This document shows positions 9,001 to 15,404 of a stretch of DNA of 64,000 bases, piece by piece; position 1 is the stretch's first letter; every line of letters begins with the position of its first letter. Under the pieces are notes generated by a model. That model did not search any database, was not told the DNA's origin, and saw nothing but the letters and a program-made list of their open reading frames with translations. A program made the translations under genes and the position numbers. Source of the DNA: Planktothrix serta PCC 8927 (lineage in GTDB: Bacteria; Cyanobacteriota; Cyanobacteriia; Cyanobacteriales; Microcoleaceae); the NCBI RefSeq assembly GCF_900010725.2, contig NZ_LR734855.1:126789-190788 (forward strand), in the 5' to 3' direction.

Positions 9001-9994
9001 CTGGCTATTAAGAGTGGCTATTACCCCGGATGGTCAACAAATTATATCTGGCTCTAGGGATACCAACCTTATACTGTGGCAGTTGGTAACGGATTCAGAA
9101 GTCGGTAAGCCTGCTTACGACAACTCCTTACTTAAAGCACGTTTAGTAAATGAACTACGAATTACCCCGAACGGTGAACGAGTGGTATCAGCATCAGGAG
9201 ATAAAACCCTCAAACTTTGGAACTTAAAAACTGCAAAATATATAAGAACTATTACGACTTATCCAGGACCAGTAGAGACAGTTGCGATTACCCCCAACGG
9301 CAAACGAACCGTCTCAGGAACTTTAGCAAGTTTTGAAGAAATGAAATTATGTAGTTTACGGACAAACAGAGTAATTAAATCATTTGGACATCCCTCTAAA
9401 TGTCTTAAAATTACCCCAAATGGAAAAAAAGTGATTGCTGAATCAGATAAAAATATTACAATTTGGAACTTGAGGACTGGAAAAAAAGTAGCTACTTTCA
9501 CTGGTCATACCGATCAGATCACATCAATTGCCATTACTCCCAATGGCAGAAGAGTTGTATCGGCATCAAAAGATAAAACACTGAAACTATGGGAATTAGA
9601 TACTGGAGCAGAACTCGCAACATTCTTGGGACATGATGACTCCGTATGGTCGTTAGGCATTACCCCCGATGGCAAAAGGGTTGTATCAGGCTCAAAAGAT
9701 AAAACCTTGAAAATTTGGGATTTAGAAACAGCAGAAATAGTAGCTACTTTCACTGGACATAGTGATGAAATAACATCAATCGCCATCACTCCCGACGGCA
9801 AGCGAGTTATATCAACGTCAAGAGATAAGACTCTGAAACTCTGGGACTTAGACACTGGAGTGGTAATAGCTAGTTTTACTGTTGATGGCTCTTTACTATG
9901 TTGTACTATTGCACCAGATGGAGTAACGGTACTTGCAAGTGACTGGTTATTAGGACAGGTGCATTTTCTGCGGTTGGAGGGGTTGAGGGGTTAA
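6062..9994 (+). CDS. STAND NTPase: NB-ARC with C-terminal WD40 propeller(s)
   Basis: A 1310-residue signal-transduction ATPase. Residues about 12-52 form a glycine-rich hydrophobic stretch (TGGVAGSAAGLAVPVLAG), a possible membrane-inserting effector segment. A helical region follows to about 260. NB-ARC is at about 285-560: GMGGLGKT at 318-325, LLVLDDVW at 394-401, LLLTTRD at 419-425. From about 795 there are about 12 WD40 units. Proteins of this design sense a ligand with the repeats and oligomerise through NB-ARC; several act in anti-phage cell death, but the function here is inferred. The 6.1-8.4 kb half looks clearly GC-richer than the WD40 half and the flanks. The first WD40 units are near-identical at DNA level. 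Confidence 0.85.
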   Translation: MDYSRLVRLNRPLLAGTALVGLCSIVTGGVAGSAAGLAVPVLAGFSNFFAGMTGNNLGTLIDRFRNSSDVLRNEDIAKAAGRTVAKALMEKISPNYSDKESLDDFANQIEEYWVQWAEQAKTLNLFETLQEDQLYQIFSQQPEQFTEYQVLPEEEWREVVTWLFQQGCERGVLGDTLENYQDVIRDLAAELATNFNKHLRQVLKDDANNGGQAFVGMLFDLHGATLAKVDEIRDYLPEIATRQDMRRVLAAISQLQRPNPPAPATPWHGLGAVDTVPQLPPHFLPRPEDIAALKQRLLTPTNQTLVMTGQAQKVGLQGMGGLGKTVLSAALGRDNEVRRQFPDGIIWLTVGINPDCIALYQRIATTLGETSAYQEGEPQWNAYLSNLLREKRCLLVLDDVWLQREAERFVAVLGPDCRLLLTTRDARLIAGLGANGYELGMLDDTQGRQLLANWARVPVEMLPPEVAAVIDHCGNLPLALKLAGAQVGMGNSWADLVTALDAADLHFLDHPDGSIYKVIETSVEQLAAPLRQAYLDLGIVAPDVEVSEAALVKLWGRRGEVPDYRLRQGLTELAQRGLVFVSGESPSRWMSLHDVPQKYLREQVQNPVALHRDWLRSYGGGKFPWTGAEVAAEVYLYQQALYHFREAGEIEAFRRLLWDFDWLQGKLEATDIRALLADFEAVTVGESRDSGLKRLEGALRLSAHVLEQDSSQLAGQLWGRLLSFVDSPQPYRYFWERIPLIGKYLPKYGSNFQAKTFPGISQLLTEAQQYQRKHWIRPIFPNLTPPGGPLIRTLSGHSDSVSALAITPDGQRVVSGSKDKTLKVWNLTIGKEEHTLSGHSDSVSALAITPDGQRVVSSSKDKTLKVWNLTTGKEERTLSGHGDSVYAFAITPDGQRVVSTSSLDKILKLWNLATGSVELEISIGGLVTAMALTPDGRQVVLTSVQRDLAVDKTGQWFSTNVLALWDLTTGKRLAYFRHSDWLLRVAITPDGQQIISGSRDTNLILWQLVTDSEVGKPAYDNSLLKARLVNELRITPNGERVVSASGDKTLKLWNLKTAKYIRTITTYPGPVETVAITPNGKRTVSGTLASFEEMKLCSLRTNRVIKSFGHPSKCLKITPNGKKVIAESDKNITIWNLRTGKKVATFTGHTDQITSIAITPNGRRVVSASKDKTLKLWELDTGAELATFLGHDDSVWSLGITPDGKRVVSGSKDKTLKIWDLETAEIVATFTGHSDEITSIAITPDGKRVISTSRDKTLKLWDLDTGVVIASFTVDGSLLCCTIAPDGVTVLASDWLLGQVHFLRLEGLRG
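8447..8760 (+). repeat. Near-identical 126-bp tandem WD40-coding repeats
   Basis: GGTCATAGTGATTCGGTATC recurs at exactly 126-bp spacing (8447, 8573, and a diverged third start at 8699). Units 1 and 2 differ at about seven positions in 126. Each codes one 42-residue WD40 blade (LSGHSDSVSALAITPDG...). The rest of the propeller is far more diverged, so these blades were duplicated or homogenised recently. Confidence 0.9.
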
Positions 9995-10053
9995 TATCAC
10001 TGTGGACTATCTAATTTTGTTAAAATTACCGAAATATATCAACTGATTCACTC

Positions 10054-10317
10054 ATGGAAATTGCCAAAGTCTCCGAAACAGGACAGATTATCATTCCACC
10101 AGAAATGCGGAAAATCTATAGCTTGGAGGTGGGGACAGAAATCATCTTGACTGATACAGGCAAAGGTATTTTAATTCAGCCCAAACCTCCTTTTTATCCT
10201 ACTACTTTAAATGAAGTAGCGGGGTGTTTAAAGTATAACGGTTCACCCAAAACCTTAGAGGATATGGACGCGGCTATTAGCCAAGGCATTCAGGAGCAAT
10301 GGCATGATTGCAGTTGA
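10054..10317 (+). CDS. vapB: AbrB/MazE-fold antitoxin (VapB-like)
   Basis: 87 residues. The N-terminal half (MEIAKVSETGQIIIPPEMRK...VGTEIILTD) is a swapped-hairpin AbrB/SpoVT DNA-binding domain. The C-terminal half, with a hydrophobic and acidic helix, would neutralise a toxin. Its last 14 bp overlap the start of the PIN toxin gene, the standard antitoxin-toxin layout, and the pair would be autoregulated. Since the toxin gene is split, this may be an antitoxin left without its partner. Confidence 0.88.
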   Translation: MEIAKVSETGQIIIPPEMRKIYSLEVGTEIILTDTGKGILIQPKPPFYPTTLNEVAGCLKYNGSPKTLEDMDAAISQGIQEQWHDCS

Positions 10318-10725
10318 TACCAATATTGTAGTTCGGCTTCTGACTCAAGATGATCCAGTCCAATATCAAAAAATTCTAGAACTTTTTCAAAACCCGGAAA
10401 TCTTCATTTCCCACACCGTTATCCTAGAAACCGAATGGGTGCTGAGATTTGCTTATAAGTTTAAACGGAATCAAGTTTGTTCGGCTTTACGGAAACTTGT
10501 GGGATTACCAAATGTTTACTTAACTAACCCGATGTTAGTTCATCAAGCCCTACTCTGGCATGAAAATGGTTTGGATTTTGCCGATGCTTTACAAAGCCAG
10601 GGTGGGAGCGTGAAAGCCCACTGGCTTCAGCCGTGGGATGAAACGCGACGCAGGCACTTTTAAGTGCCGTCATCTACCAATTAATTTGTACCCAGTTATT
10701 AGATATTTATGTTATCATATTTTCC

Positions 10726-11937
10726 ATGATCAAAGTAACTCGGACGATTAAATTAAAATTCTCAAAACTCAACCGTTGTAAAGCTCAAATGTTTGAGCAG
10801 ATGACGGAAGAAAACACGCAGATTGCTAATAACCTGTTGTCATTGCCAATTAAAGAACGGCGTAAAATGACAACAGCTAAAATCATGTCCGAGTTAAAAT
10901 CTGCCCTTGTTAACCAAGTTATCCGACATACCACATCCCCAACGGGTCGTAAAACTAAACAATATAAAGTTCTTCCCGTGGAAGTTAATAACCAAAACTG
11001 GAAGTTAACCCAGAAAGGTAATACTTATTCTATTAGTTTCCCGACCCTTAAAGGCGAAAAAAGAATCCCCATTGAAGTTGTATCCGCTCATTGGCAACCC
11101 GTTTTAGACGGATTGTTAGAGGAAACAATTCAAGGGGGTTCTTTTAAGTTGATTAAACATAGAAATAAGTGGTATGTCTATCTGTCAATCACTGAGGATG
11201 TTCCAGAAGTTAAGACAGAGAAAAGATTAGGATGTGATCGAGGGCAGAATAATTTAGCGGTAGTTGCACCAAAACAGGGTTTTGGCAAGTTCTTTAAAGG
11301 TCACAGCGTCAAGCATCGGAGACGTTATTTTCAACAAAGAAGACAACAACTTCAAGAAGCCAAAAAGTTTCGAGCTTTAAAGAAATGGAACAAAAAAGAG
11401 CGACGATGGATGGATGCTATTAACCATACTATTAGTCGCCGAATTGTTCGTTTTGCTGAATTTCATAACGCTGATGTTGTGATTGAGGATTTGGAAGGTT
11501 GTCGTAAAACCATGAAACAGAGCCAGAAATCTCGTTCTGATTCTGGTCAATCTCGACATAATTGGTCTTATTATTCTTTGGAACAAAAACTTAATTATAA
11601 GTTGGCTCTAAAAGGATTGAAATTAATCAAAAGACCTGCACCATATACTTCCAAATCTTGCTCAACTTGTGGTGTTATTGGCAAAAGAAATCGACATGAT
11701 TTCAATTGCCCTAACGGTCACTACCATAATTCCGATCTTAATGCTGCACGAAACCTATCTCAATGGGACGGTTTCTCATGTGATTTGAACCTAAAGAGAG
11801 ATGCTTCTGTAATGGATTCATCCGGTTTAGATCATGGGGTGCTTGGCACACCCCTGAACTCGATGAATACAGTTAAACAAGAGTATATTCAACTATCTCT
11901 GTTTGACTGGGCTAGATACGAGAATCCCACCCCTTAG
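10726..11937 (+). CDS. tnpB: RNA-guided nuclease TnpB
   Basis: 403 residues. RuvC-type catalytic residues are visible: Asp171 (LGCDRGQNN), Glu254 (VVIEDLEG) and Asp337 (SDLNAARN). The zinc finger starts CSTC (312, 315), but the second half reads CPNGH rather than CxxC, so one Cys is missing or replaced by His. TnpB uses a guide RNA from the element's right end to cut DNA next to a tetranucleotide like the insertion target, favouring element retention; here that would be TTAC by analogy with IS608. The stop codon sits in the loop of the right-end hairpin, consistent with an overlapping guide RNA. Confidence 0.93.
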   Translation: MIKVTRTIKLKFSKLNRCKAQMFEQMTEENTQIANNLLSLPIKERRKMTTAKIMSELKSALVNQVIRHTTSPTGRKTKQYKVLPVEVNNQNWKLTQKGNTYSISFPTLKGEKRIPIEVVSAHWQPVLDGLLEETIQGGSFKLIKHRNKWYVYLSITEDVPEVKTEKRLGCDRGQNNLAVVAPKQGFGKFFKGHSVKHRRRYFQQRRQQLQEAKKFRALKKWNKKERRWMDAINHTISRRIVRFAEFHNADVVIEDLEGCRKTMKQSQKSRSDSGQSRHNWSYYSLEQKLNYKLALKGLKLIKRPAPYTSKSCSTCGVIGKRNRHDFNCPNGHYHNSDLNAARNLSQWDGFSCDLNLKRDASVMDSSGLDHGVLGTPLNSMNTVKQEYIQLSLFDWARYENPTP

Positions 11938-11962
11938 CGTAGCGTAGGGGTGGGAGTGTCAA
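11926..11962 (+). ncRNA. Right-end hairpin, likely guide end of a TnpB-associated RNA
   Basis: CCCACCCCT (11926-11934) pairs with AGGGGTGGG (11946-11954), and eight bases later the element ends at TCAA. In IS605-type elements the guide RNA overlaps the 3' part of tnpB and its guide begins just past the element end, here in vapC (ATCTCGCTCAAAG...). The hairpin is seen; the RNA is inferred. Confidence 0.5.
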
Positions 11963-12090
11963 ATCTCGCTCAAAGTCAAGATTGTCAGCAATTCTACACC
12001 TTCGATGAAAAATTCATTAAAAATGCCAGAGAGCTAACCAATTGTGAGGTCAAAAAACCAGGGGATTAAGAAGAGATCAGAAAAATGGTG

Positions 12091-12123
12091 GGACGGGTGT
12101 ATTTTCTGCGGCTGGAGGGGGTG
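12091..12123 (+). repeat. Copy of the STAND gene 3' end
   Basis: This 33-bp stretch (GTATTTTCTGCGGCTGGAGG core) matches 9953-9985 at the end of the STAND gene with about five differences. The two copies lie in direct orientation on either side of the vapBC pair. Confidence 0.7.
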
Positions 12124-12216
12124 TGGGAGGTATGGGGGGAGAAATCTTCTTTGCTGGCATCCGAATCACCAACCCGACAGCTATAATGGCGAGAAAGCAG
12201 GCGTCTGGAGAACGTG

Positions 12217-12348
12217 ATGCAAATTACCTTAAACAAAGAACAAGAGGGATTTATCGCTGCTCAATTAGCCAAAGGCAACTTTAGCCATCCTGATGAAGTG
12301 GTGAATGCCGCGTTTAAATTGCTCGAAAAATTACAAAGTATTTTTTAA
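12217..12348 (+). pseudogene. Truncated ParD-like antitoxin
   Basis: ATG at 12217 starts a 43-codon frame MQITLNKEQEGFIAAQLAKG...SHPDEVVNAAFKLLEKL. This is the ribbon-helix-helix part of the ParD family, normally about 80 residues. The frame ends at TAA 12346-12348 just after the DNA-binding region, so the toxin-binding tail is gone. A ParE fragment follows directly, so a deletion appears to have fused the two genes. The DNA-binding half could still be made. Confidence 0.65.
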
Positions 12349-12350
12349 CC

Positions 12351-12485
12351 CGAAATCTGACAGCAGGGGAGCGGTTTTTTCAAGAATTTAATCGTAAATG
12401 TAAATACTTAACCCAGTTTCCTTATTTGGGAAAAAGTTACGATTATTTATTGGCTGACTTGCGCGGTTTACCTTTAGATGGCTAC
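12351..12485 (+). pseudogene. ParE-like toxin fragment
   Basis: In frame from CGA at 12351, the sequence reads RNLTAGERFFQEFNRKC and later FPYLGKSYDYLLADLRGLPLDGY, the central and C-terminal helices and strands of a RelE/ParE-fold toxin. The first 20-25 residues and the final strand are absent, and there is no start codon. It is the expected partner of the ParD fragment just upstream. Confidence 0.65.
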
Positions 12486-12551
12486 TTTTGGCACAGTTGC
12501 AGGATGAGCAAAAATGGGAAACCCGTTTTGCTACCACGACAGACGATCAAT

Positions 12552-12604
12552 TTGGGAATTAACGGTTAAATCGATTTCAAATTGTTCTGCACCCAGTTGA
12601 TATT
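12552..12604. repeat. 53-bp duplicate of TPR-gene sequence
   Basis: TTGGGAATTAACGGTTAAAT begins a 53-bp stretch that matches 13611-13663, inside the minus-strand TPR gene, with one mismatch. The copies are in direct orientation 1059 bp apart, with the Uma2 gene between them. Confidence 0.9.
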
Positions 12605-12674
12605 ATTAGAGGCGTGGGATATGTTAGGCTTTAATCGGTTTAGTTTTAATCGCCATCATTAAGGAGATAAAAAC

Positions 12675-13250
12675 ATGACACCCTTAATTTTAAATAACTC
12701 AGAAACTACCCCGATTACCCCTGAACAATTCTATCAACTTTGTGTTGCTAACCGAGACTTACGATTAGAACGCACCGCTAAAGGAGACTTAATTATTATG
12801 CCACCCACAGGAGGGGAAACCAGTAAGCGTAATTCCGATATTAACCTAGAATTAGGATTATGGAATCGGCAAACCCAATTAGGCATAACTTTTGACTCAT
12901 CCGGCGGATTTACACTTCCTAATGGAGCCGATTTTTCCCCGGATGCGGCTTGGATACCGTTAGCTAAATGGGAATCTTTAACAGCAGAACAAAAAACTAA
13001 ATTTTTACCTTTATCCCCTGATTTTGTTATAGAATTGCGTTCTCCTAGTGATTCTTTAAAACTCTTACAATTAAAAATGCAGGAATATATTGATAATGGG
13101 ACTCGTTTAGGTTGGTTAATTAATCCGAAAAATCATCAAGTCGAAATTTATCGCCCCGAAACAGAAAAACAAATTTTAGAAAATCCAATCATGCTATCAG
13201 GAGAAGATATTTTACCCGGATTTGTTTTAAATCTTCAATTGATTTGGTAA
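12675..13250 (+). CDS. Uma2-family (DUF820) putative nuclease
   Basis: 191 residues, typical for this large cyanobacterial family with a PD-(D/E)XK restriction-like fold. Visible marks are an N-terminal ITPEQFYQLC helix, a GADFSPDAAWI strand with the conserved Asp, and PDFVIELRSPSDS with the acidic residue of the active site. The Lys expected in the last motif is not evident (IELRS), as is common in the family. Biological role unknown; members occur in large, often mobile, paralogous sets. It has its own ribosome-binding site and no partner gene. Confidence 0.9.
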   Translation: MTPLILNNSETTPITPEQFYQLCVANRDLRLERTAKGDLIIMPPTGGETSKRNSDINLELGLWNRQTQLGITFDSSGGFTLPNGADFSPDAAWIPLAKWESLTAEQKTKFLPLSPDFVIELRSPSDSLKLLQLKMQEYIDNGTRLGWLINPKNHQVEIYRPETEKQILENPIMLSGEDILPGFVLNLQLIW

Positions 13251-13268
13251 ATTTTTGCGAAATCTGGG

Positions 13269-13877
13269 TTATAACCTCAGTTGTTGATGAACAACGGCTA
13301 AATTCCACATATAATCATCAATTTGATATTCAGTTGCAGCTTGATTAATATAGGTTTTAGCTTGTTCTATATTTTGTTCCGCTTCATGATATAATCCTAA
13401 ATAAAGATGGCTATAAAAATTTCCTCGTTTTCCGTCTTTTTGCCCGATTTTTAATAAATCTTCCGGGGTACAATTTCCCGCAAAAAGATCATAAACGCTT
13501 CTGAGAACAGGACGGGGATCATTTTTAACCGGAAGCAGGGTATTTTTAGCGGCTTCAACTCCTTGGAATTGGGCAATACATAAATAACGCCAAACCGTTT
13601 CCTCAACGTCTTGGGAATTAACGGTTAAATCGATTTCAAATTGTTCTGCACCGAGTTGATATTGCTGGGAATAATAATAGGATAACCCCCGTTGCCACAG
13701 ATAGGGTTTAACGGTAGAATTTAATTGTTCAGCGTGATCAAAGTCTTGAATTGATTCAGCAATTTTTGCTAATTTAAAATAAACCATTCCTCGTTGAATA
13801 TAAGCTCTAACATCATCAGGATGGGAAGATCGATATTTAGTCCAGTAATTAATTTGTTGTTCTAAGGAAAGAGACAT
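13269..13877 (-). CDS. TPR-repeat protein
   Basis: 202 residues with about four helical tetratricopeptide-like repeats (for example RGMVYFKLAKIAESIQDFDHAEQLN and the matching RGLSYYYSQQYQLGAEQFEIDL segment). The C-terminal half has a weaker repeat, EAEQNIEQAKTYINQAA. No signal peptide is visible. TPR proteins are scaffolds, and no partner is suggested by context. It lies downstream of pfkA on the same strand but is separated by a strong hairpin. Part of it (13611-13663) is duplicated at 12552-12604. Confidence 0.85.
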   Translation of the reverse strand: MSLSLEQQINYWTKYRSSHPDDVRAYIQRGMVYFKLAKIAESIQDFDHAEQLNSTVKPYLWQRGLSYYYSQQYQLGAEQFEIDLTVNSQDVEETVWRYLCIAQFQGVEAAKNTLLPVKNDPRPVLRSVYDLFAGNCTPEDLLKIGQKDGKRGNFYSHLYLGLYHEAEQNIEQAKTYINQAATEYQIDDYMWNLAVVHQQLRL

Positions 13878-13916
13878 ATTTGATTAATATTTTAGATGAT
13901 TATAAACAAGAATATA

Positions 13917-13956
13917 ACCCCTGTAGAGACTTTACATAAAACGTCTCTACAGGGGT
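13917..13956. terminator. 14-bp-stem hairpin downstream of pfkA
   Basis: ACCCCTGTAGAGAC (13917-13930) pairs perfectly with GTCTCTACAGGGGT (13943-13956) around a 12-base loop. It lies just past the stop of the minus-strand pfkA gene and is likely its terminator. The core GTAGAGAC/GTCTCTAC is shared with palindromes at 43771-43800 and 46729-46756, so it also belongs to a dispersed repeat family; another half copy (AACGTCTCTAC) follows at 13964-13974. Confidence 0.65.
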
Positions 13957-13978
13957 TACATGGAACGTCTCTACTGAA

Positions 13979-15091
13979 TTAATCTCCTAAACAAATCCCC
14001 ATACTTCGAGCCGTTTCTACTAAAATATCACTATTGTTAACGGCACGATATTGAGCGATCGCATCCAAAATCGGAATACTCGACACTTTACGATCTCGCC
14101 AAACAACAACCTGATCATATTTTTCCTCAGCAATCAAATCCACCGCCGCCACTCCAAAAGCAGAAGCAATAATTCGATCTATGGGTGAAGGAGTTCCTCC
14201 TCGTTGAATATGACCGAGCACTGTAACGCGAGTTTCTGCGCCACTGCGATCGCAAACTTCATCAGCTAAATATTGCCCAATGCCTCCTAAACGAGCTTGT
14301 CCCATACGATTAATCATGGTGACAGGTTCTCCCGTTTCCGTTTTCACCGCTTCCGCAACAACAACTAAACAATAGTTTTTCCCTTGTTTTTGTCGTTCTG
14401 CAATATGCTGACAAATGCTATCCAAACTGTAAGGAATTTCAGGAATTAAAATAATATCTGCACCCCCAGCAATTCCCGCATGAAGGGCAATATGTCCTGC
14501 ATCTCGCCCCATGACTTCTAAAATCATCACGCGGCTATGACTTGCAGCAGTAAAATGTAGACGATCTAGGGCTTCGGTAGCAATATCAACGGCCGTACTA
14601 AACCCAATCGATAAATCCGTACTTCCCACATCATTATCAATGGTTTTAGGAATGCCAATTAAGTTGATATTTCCCTGTTGGGCAATACGTCGCAAAATTG
14701 CTAAACTGCCATCTCCCCCAATTCCAATTAAAGCATTTAATCCTAAGAGATGATAACCTTCAATAATCTCCTCAGAGCGGTCGAGCAAACTTCCATCCGG
14801 CATCGGAAAGGCAAAGGGATCACCCTTATTGGTGGTTCCCAAAATCGTCCCTCCGGCGGTGAGAATATTATCGACTTTATCAATTGTTAAAGGAACACTG
14901 TTGACGGGACGAGTCATTAACCCTTGGGTGGCTTCTCGAATGCCGAAAACTTCCCACCCCAAGATACCCGCCGCCCGGTAAACGACAGCCCGAATTGCTG
15001 CATTTAAACCTGCACAGTCTCCCCCACTGGTTAAAATACCAATGCGTTTATGTTCTCCCATATTTGGCGAATTTTGGATTAACAGATGCAA
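13979..15091 (-). CDS. pfkA: 6-phosphofructokinase
   Basis: Group A phosphofructokinase, 370 residues from ATG 15091, or 360 from the internal Met (MGEHKRIGILTSGGD), which is the more usual start. The motifs GGDGSL and PKTIDND are present, with ATP/substrate-binding SGGDCAG near the N-terminus and VLGHIQRGG near the C-terminus. ATP-dependent enzymes usually have Gly in both GGDGS and PGTIDND, while PPi enzymes have Asp and Lys; this protein has Gly then Lys, the mixed type found in many actinobacterial and cyanobacterial enzymes. The phosphoryl donor is therefore uncertain. It commits fructose-6-phosphate to glycolysis. Confidence 0.93.
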   Translation of the reverse strand: MHLLIQNSPNMGEHKRIGILTSGGDCAGLNAAIRAVVYRAAGILGWEVFGIREATQGLMTRPVNSVPLTIDKVDNILTAGGTILGTTNKGDPFAFPMPDGSLLDRSEEIIEGYHLLGLNALIGIGGDGSLAILRRIAQQGNINLIGIPKTIDNDVGSTDLSIGFSTAVDIATEALDRLHFTAASHSRVMILEVMGRDAGHIALHAGIAGGADIILIPEIPYSLDSICQHIAERQKQGKNYCLVVVAEAVKTETGEPVTMINRMGQARLGGIGQYLADEVCDRSGAETRVTVLGHIQRGGTPSPIDRIIASAFGVAAVDLIAEEKYDQVVVWRDRKVSSIPILDAIAQYRAVNNSDILVETARSMGICLGD

Positions 15092-15282
15092 GCTTTTACT
15101 CTACATCCGATTTGGAAATGATCGATAAATCTTCGATCATCTTTAAGATTTTGCCCAGAAATCAGCAGCAAGAGTACAGGTAGAAAAGCCGATCAATCTG
15201 CTGAAATCATGGCTTTAAGGGGAATCTGGAGGTCTGTATATCGAGTTTGGGTTCGGAGTCCTTGGGGAGAGTGATGGGTTTA

Positions 15283-15404
15283 TAGCACTACGCATTACAG
15301 TTAGGACACTTCTAAATCCTGAAATCCTTTCATTGCTTACTGTTCCTTGTTCCCTGTTCCTTGTTCCCTGTTCCCTGTTCCCTGTTCCCTAGCGCGTAGC
15401 GCTA
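15283..15404. mobile_element. 122-bp MITE-like element with IS630-type ends
   Basis: The left end TAGCACTACGCATTACAGTT(AGGACA) matches the left terminal repeat of the IS630 element at 30795 (TAGCGCTACGCGCTATGGTT...). The right end TAGCGCGTAGCGCTA is identical to that element's right end. TA dinucleotides flank both sides, as for IS630-type target duplication. The centre is a TTCCCTG heptamer array instead of a transposase gene. Confidence 0.65.
15341..15389. repeat. TTCCCTG/TTCCTTG tandem heptamers
   Basis: About seven consecutive heptamers of the short tandemly repeated repetitive (STRR) type, common in filamentous cyanobacteria. Noncoding; inside the MITE-like element. Confidence 0.85.

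Larger units (their letters stand above)
10593..11962 (+). mobile_element. IS200/IS605-family element carrying only tnpB (IS1341-like)
   Basis: A 1370-bp insertion whose borders follow from rebuilding vapC. The left flank ends TTAC (10589-10592) and the element's right end is TCAA (11959-11962), the cleavage tetranucleotides I recall for IS608. There is no target duplication, as is normal for single-strand HUH transposition. A bulged hairpin (AAGCCAG...CTGGCTT) is at the left end, and a 9-bp hairpin CCCACCCCT/AGGGGTGGG at 11926-11954 near the right end. There is no tnpA, so movement would need a transposase from elsewhere. Confidence 0.9.
10304..12069 (+). pseudogene. vapC: PIN-domain toxin (VapC) interrupted by a TnpB element
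   Basis: A ribonuclease toxin gene in two pieces, 10304-10592 and 11963-12069. The first codes MIAVDTN (catalytic Asp5), the ETEWVL segment with the conserved Glu, and GLDFADAL (acidic pair near 91-94). The inserted element ends the frame at 10663 with foreign residues. The second piece continues with HLAQSQDCQQFYTFDEKF and stops at 12067-12069. Joined, 289 + 107 bp make exactly 132 codons (131 residues), normal for VapC, so the element left no net change besides itself. The truncated product lacks the last acidic residue (TFDEKF) and is probably inactive. Confidence 0.93.
12070..12674. other. 605-bp stretch of gene fragments
   Basis: No intact gene. In order it holds a copy of the STAND gene's 3' end (12091-12123), a truncated ParD-like antitoxin (12217-12348), an internal piece of a ParE-like toxin (12351-12485), a short antitoxin-like stretch (about 12488-12566, reading LAQLQDEQKWETRFATTTDD), and a 53-bp duplicate of part of the TPR gene at 13611-13663. 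A ribosome-binding site for the following Uma2 gene (AAGGAG, about 12661) ends the stretch. Confidence 0.7.

Noticed and set aside
6067..9855. Long minus-strand and alternate-frame open frames inside the STAND gene
   Set aside because: They are shadows of the GC-rich and repetitive coding frame, without start signals or domain matches.
12600..12660. Short frame LEAWDMLGFNRFSFNRHH before the Uma2 gene
   Set aside because: No start codon or family resemblance strong enough; probably chance reading of fragment-rich spacer.
15341..15389. CRISPR or minisatellite coding repeat
   Set aside because: Seven-base units without spacers; typical cyanobacterial short tandem repeats, noncoding.
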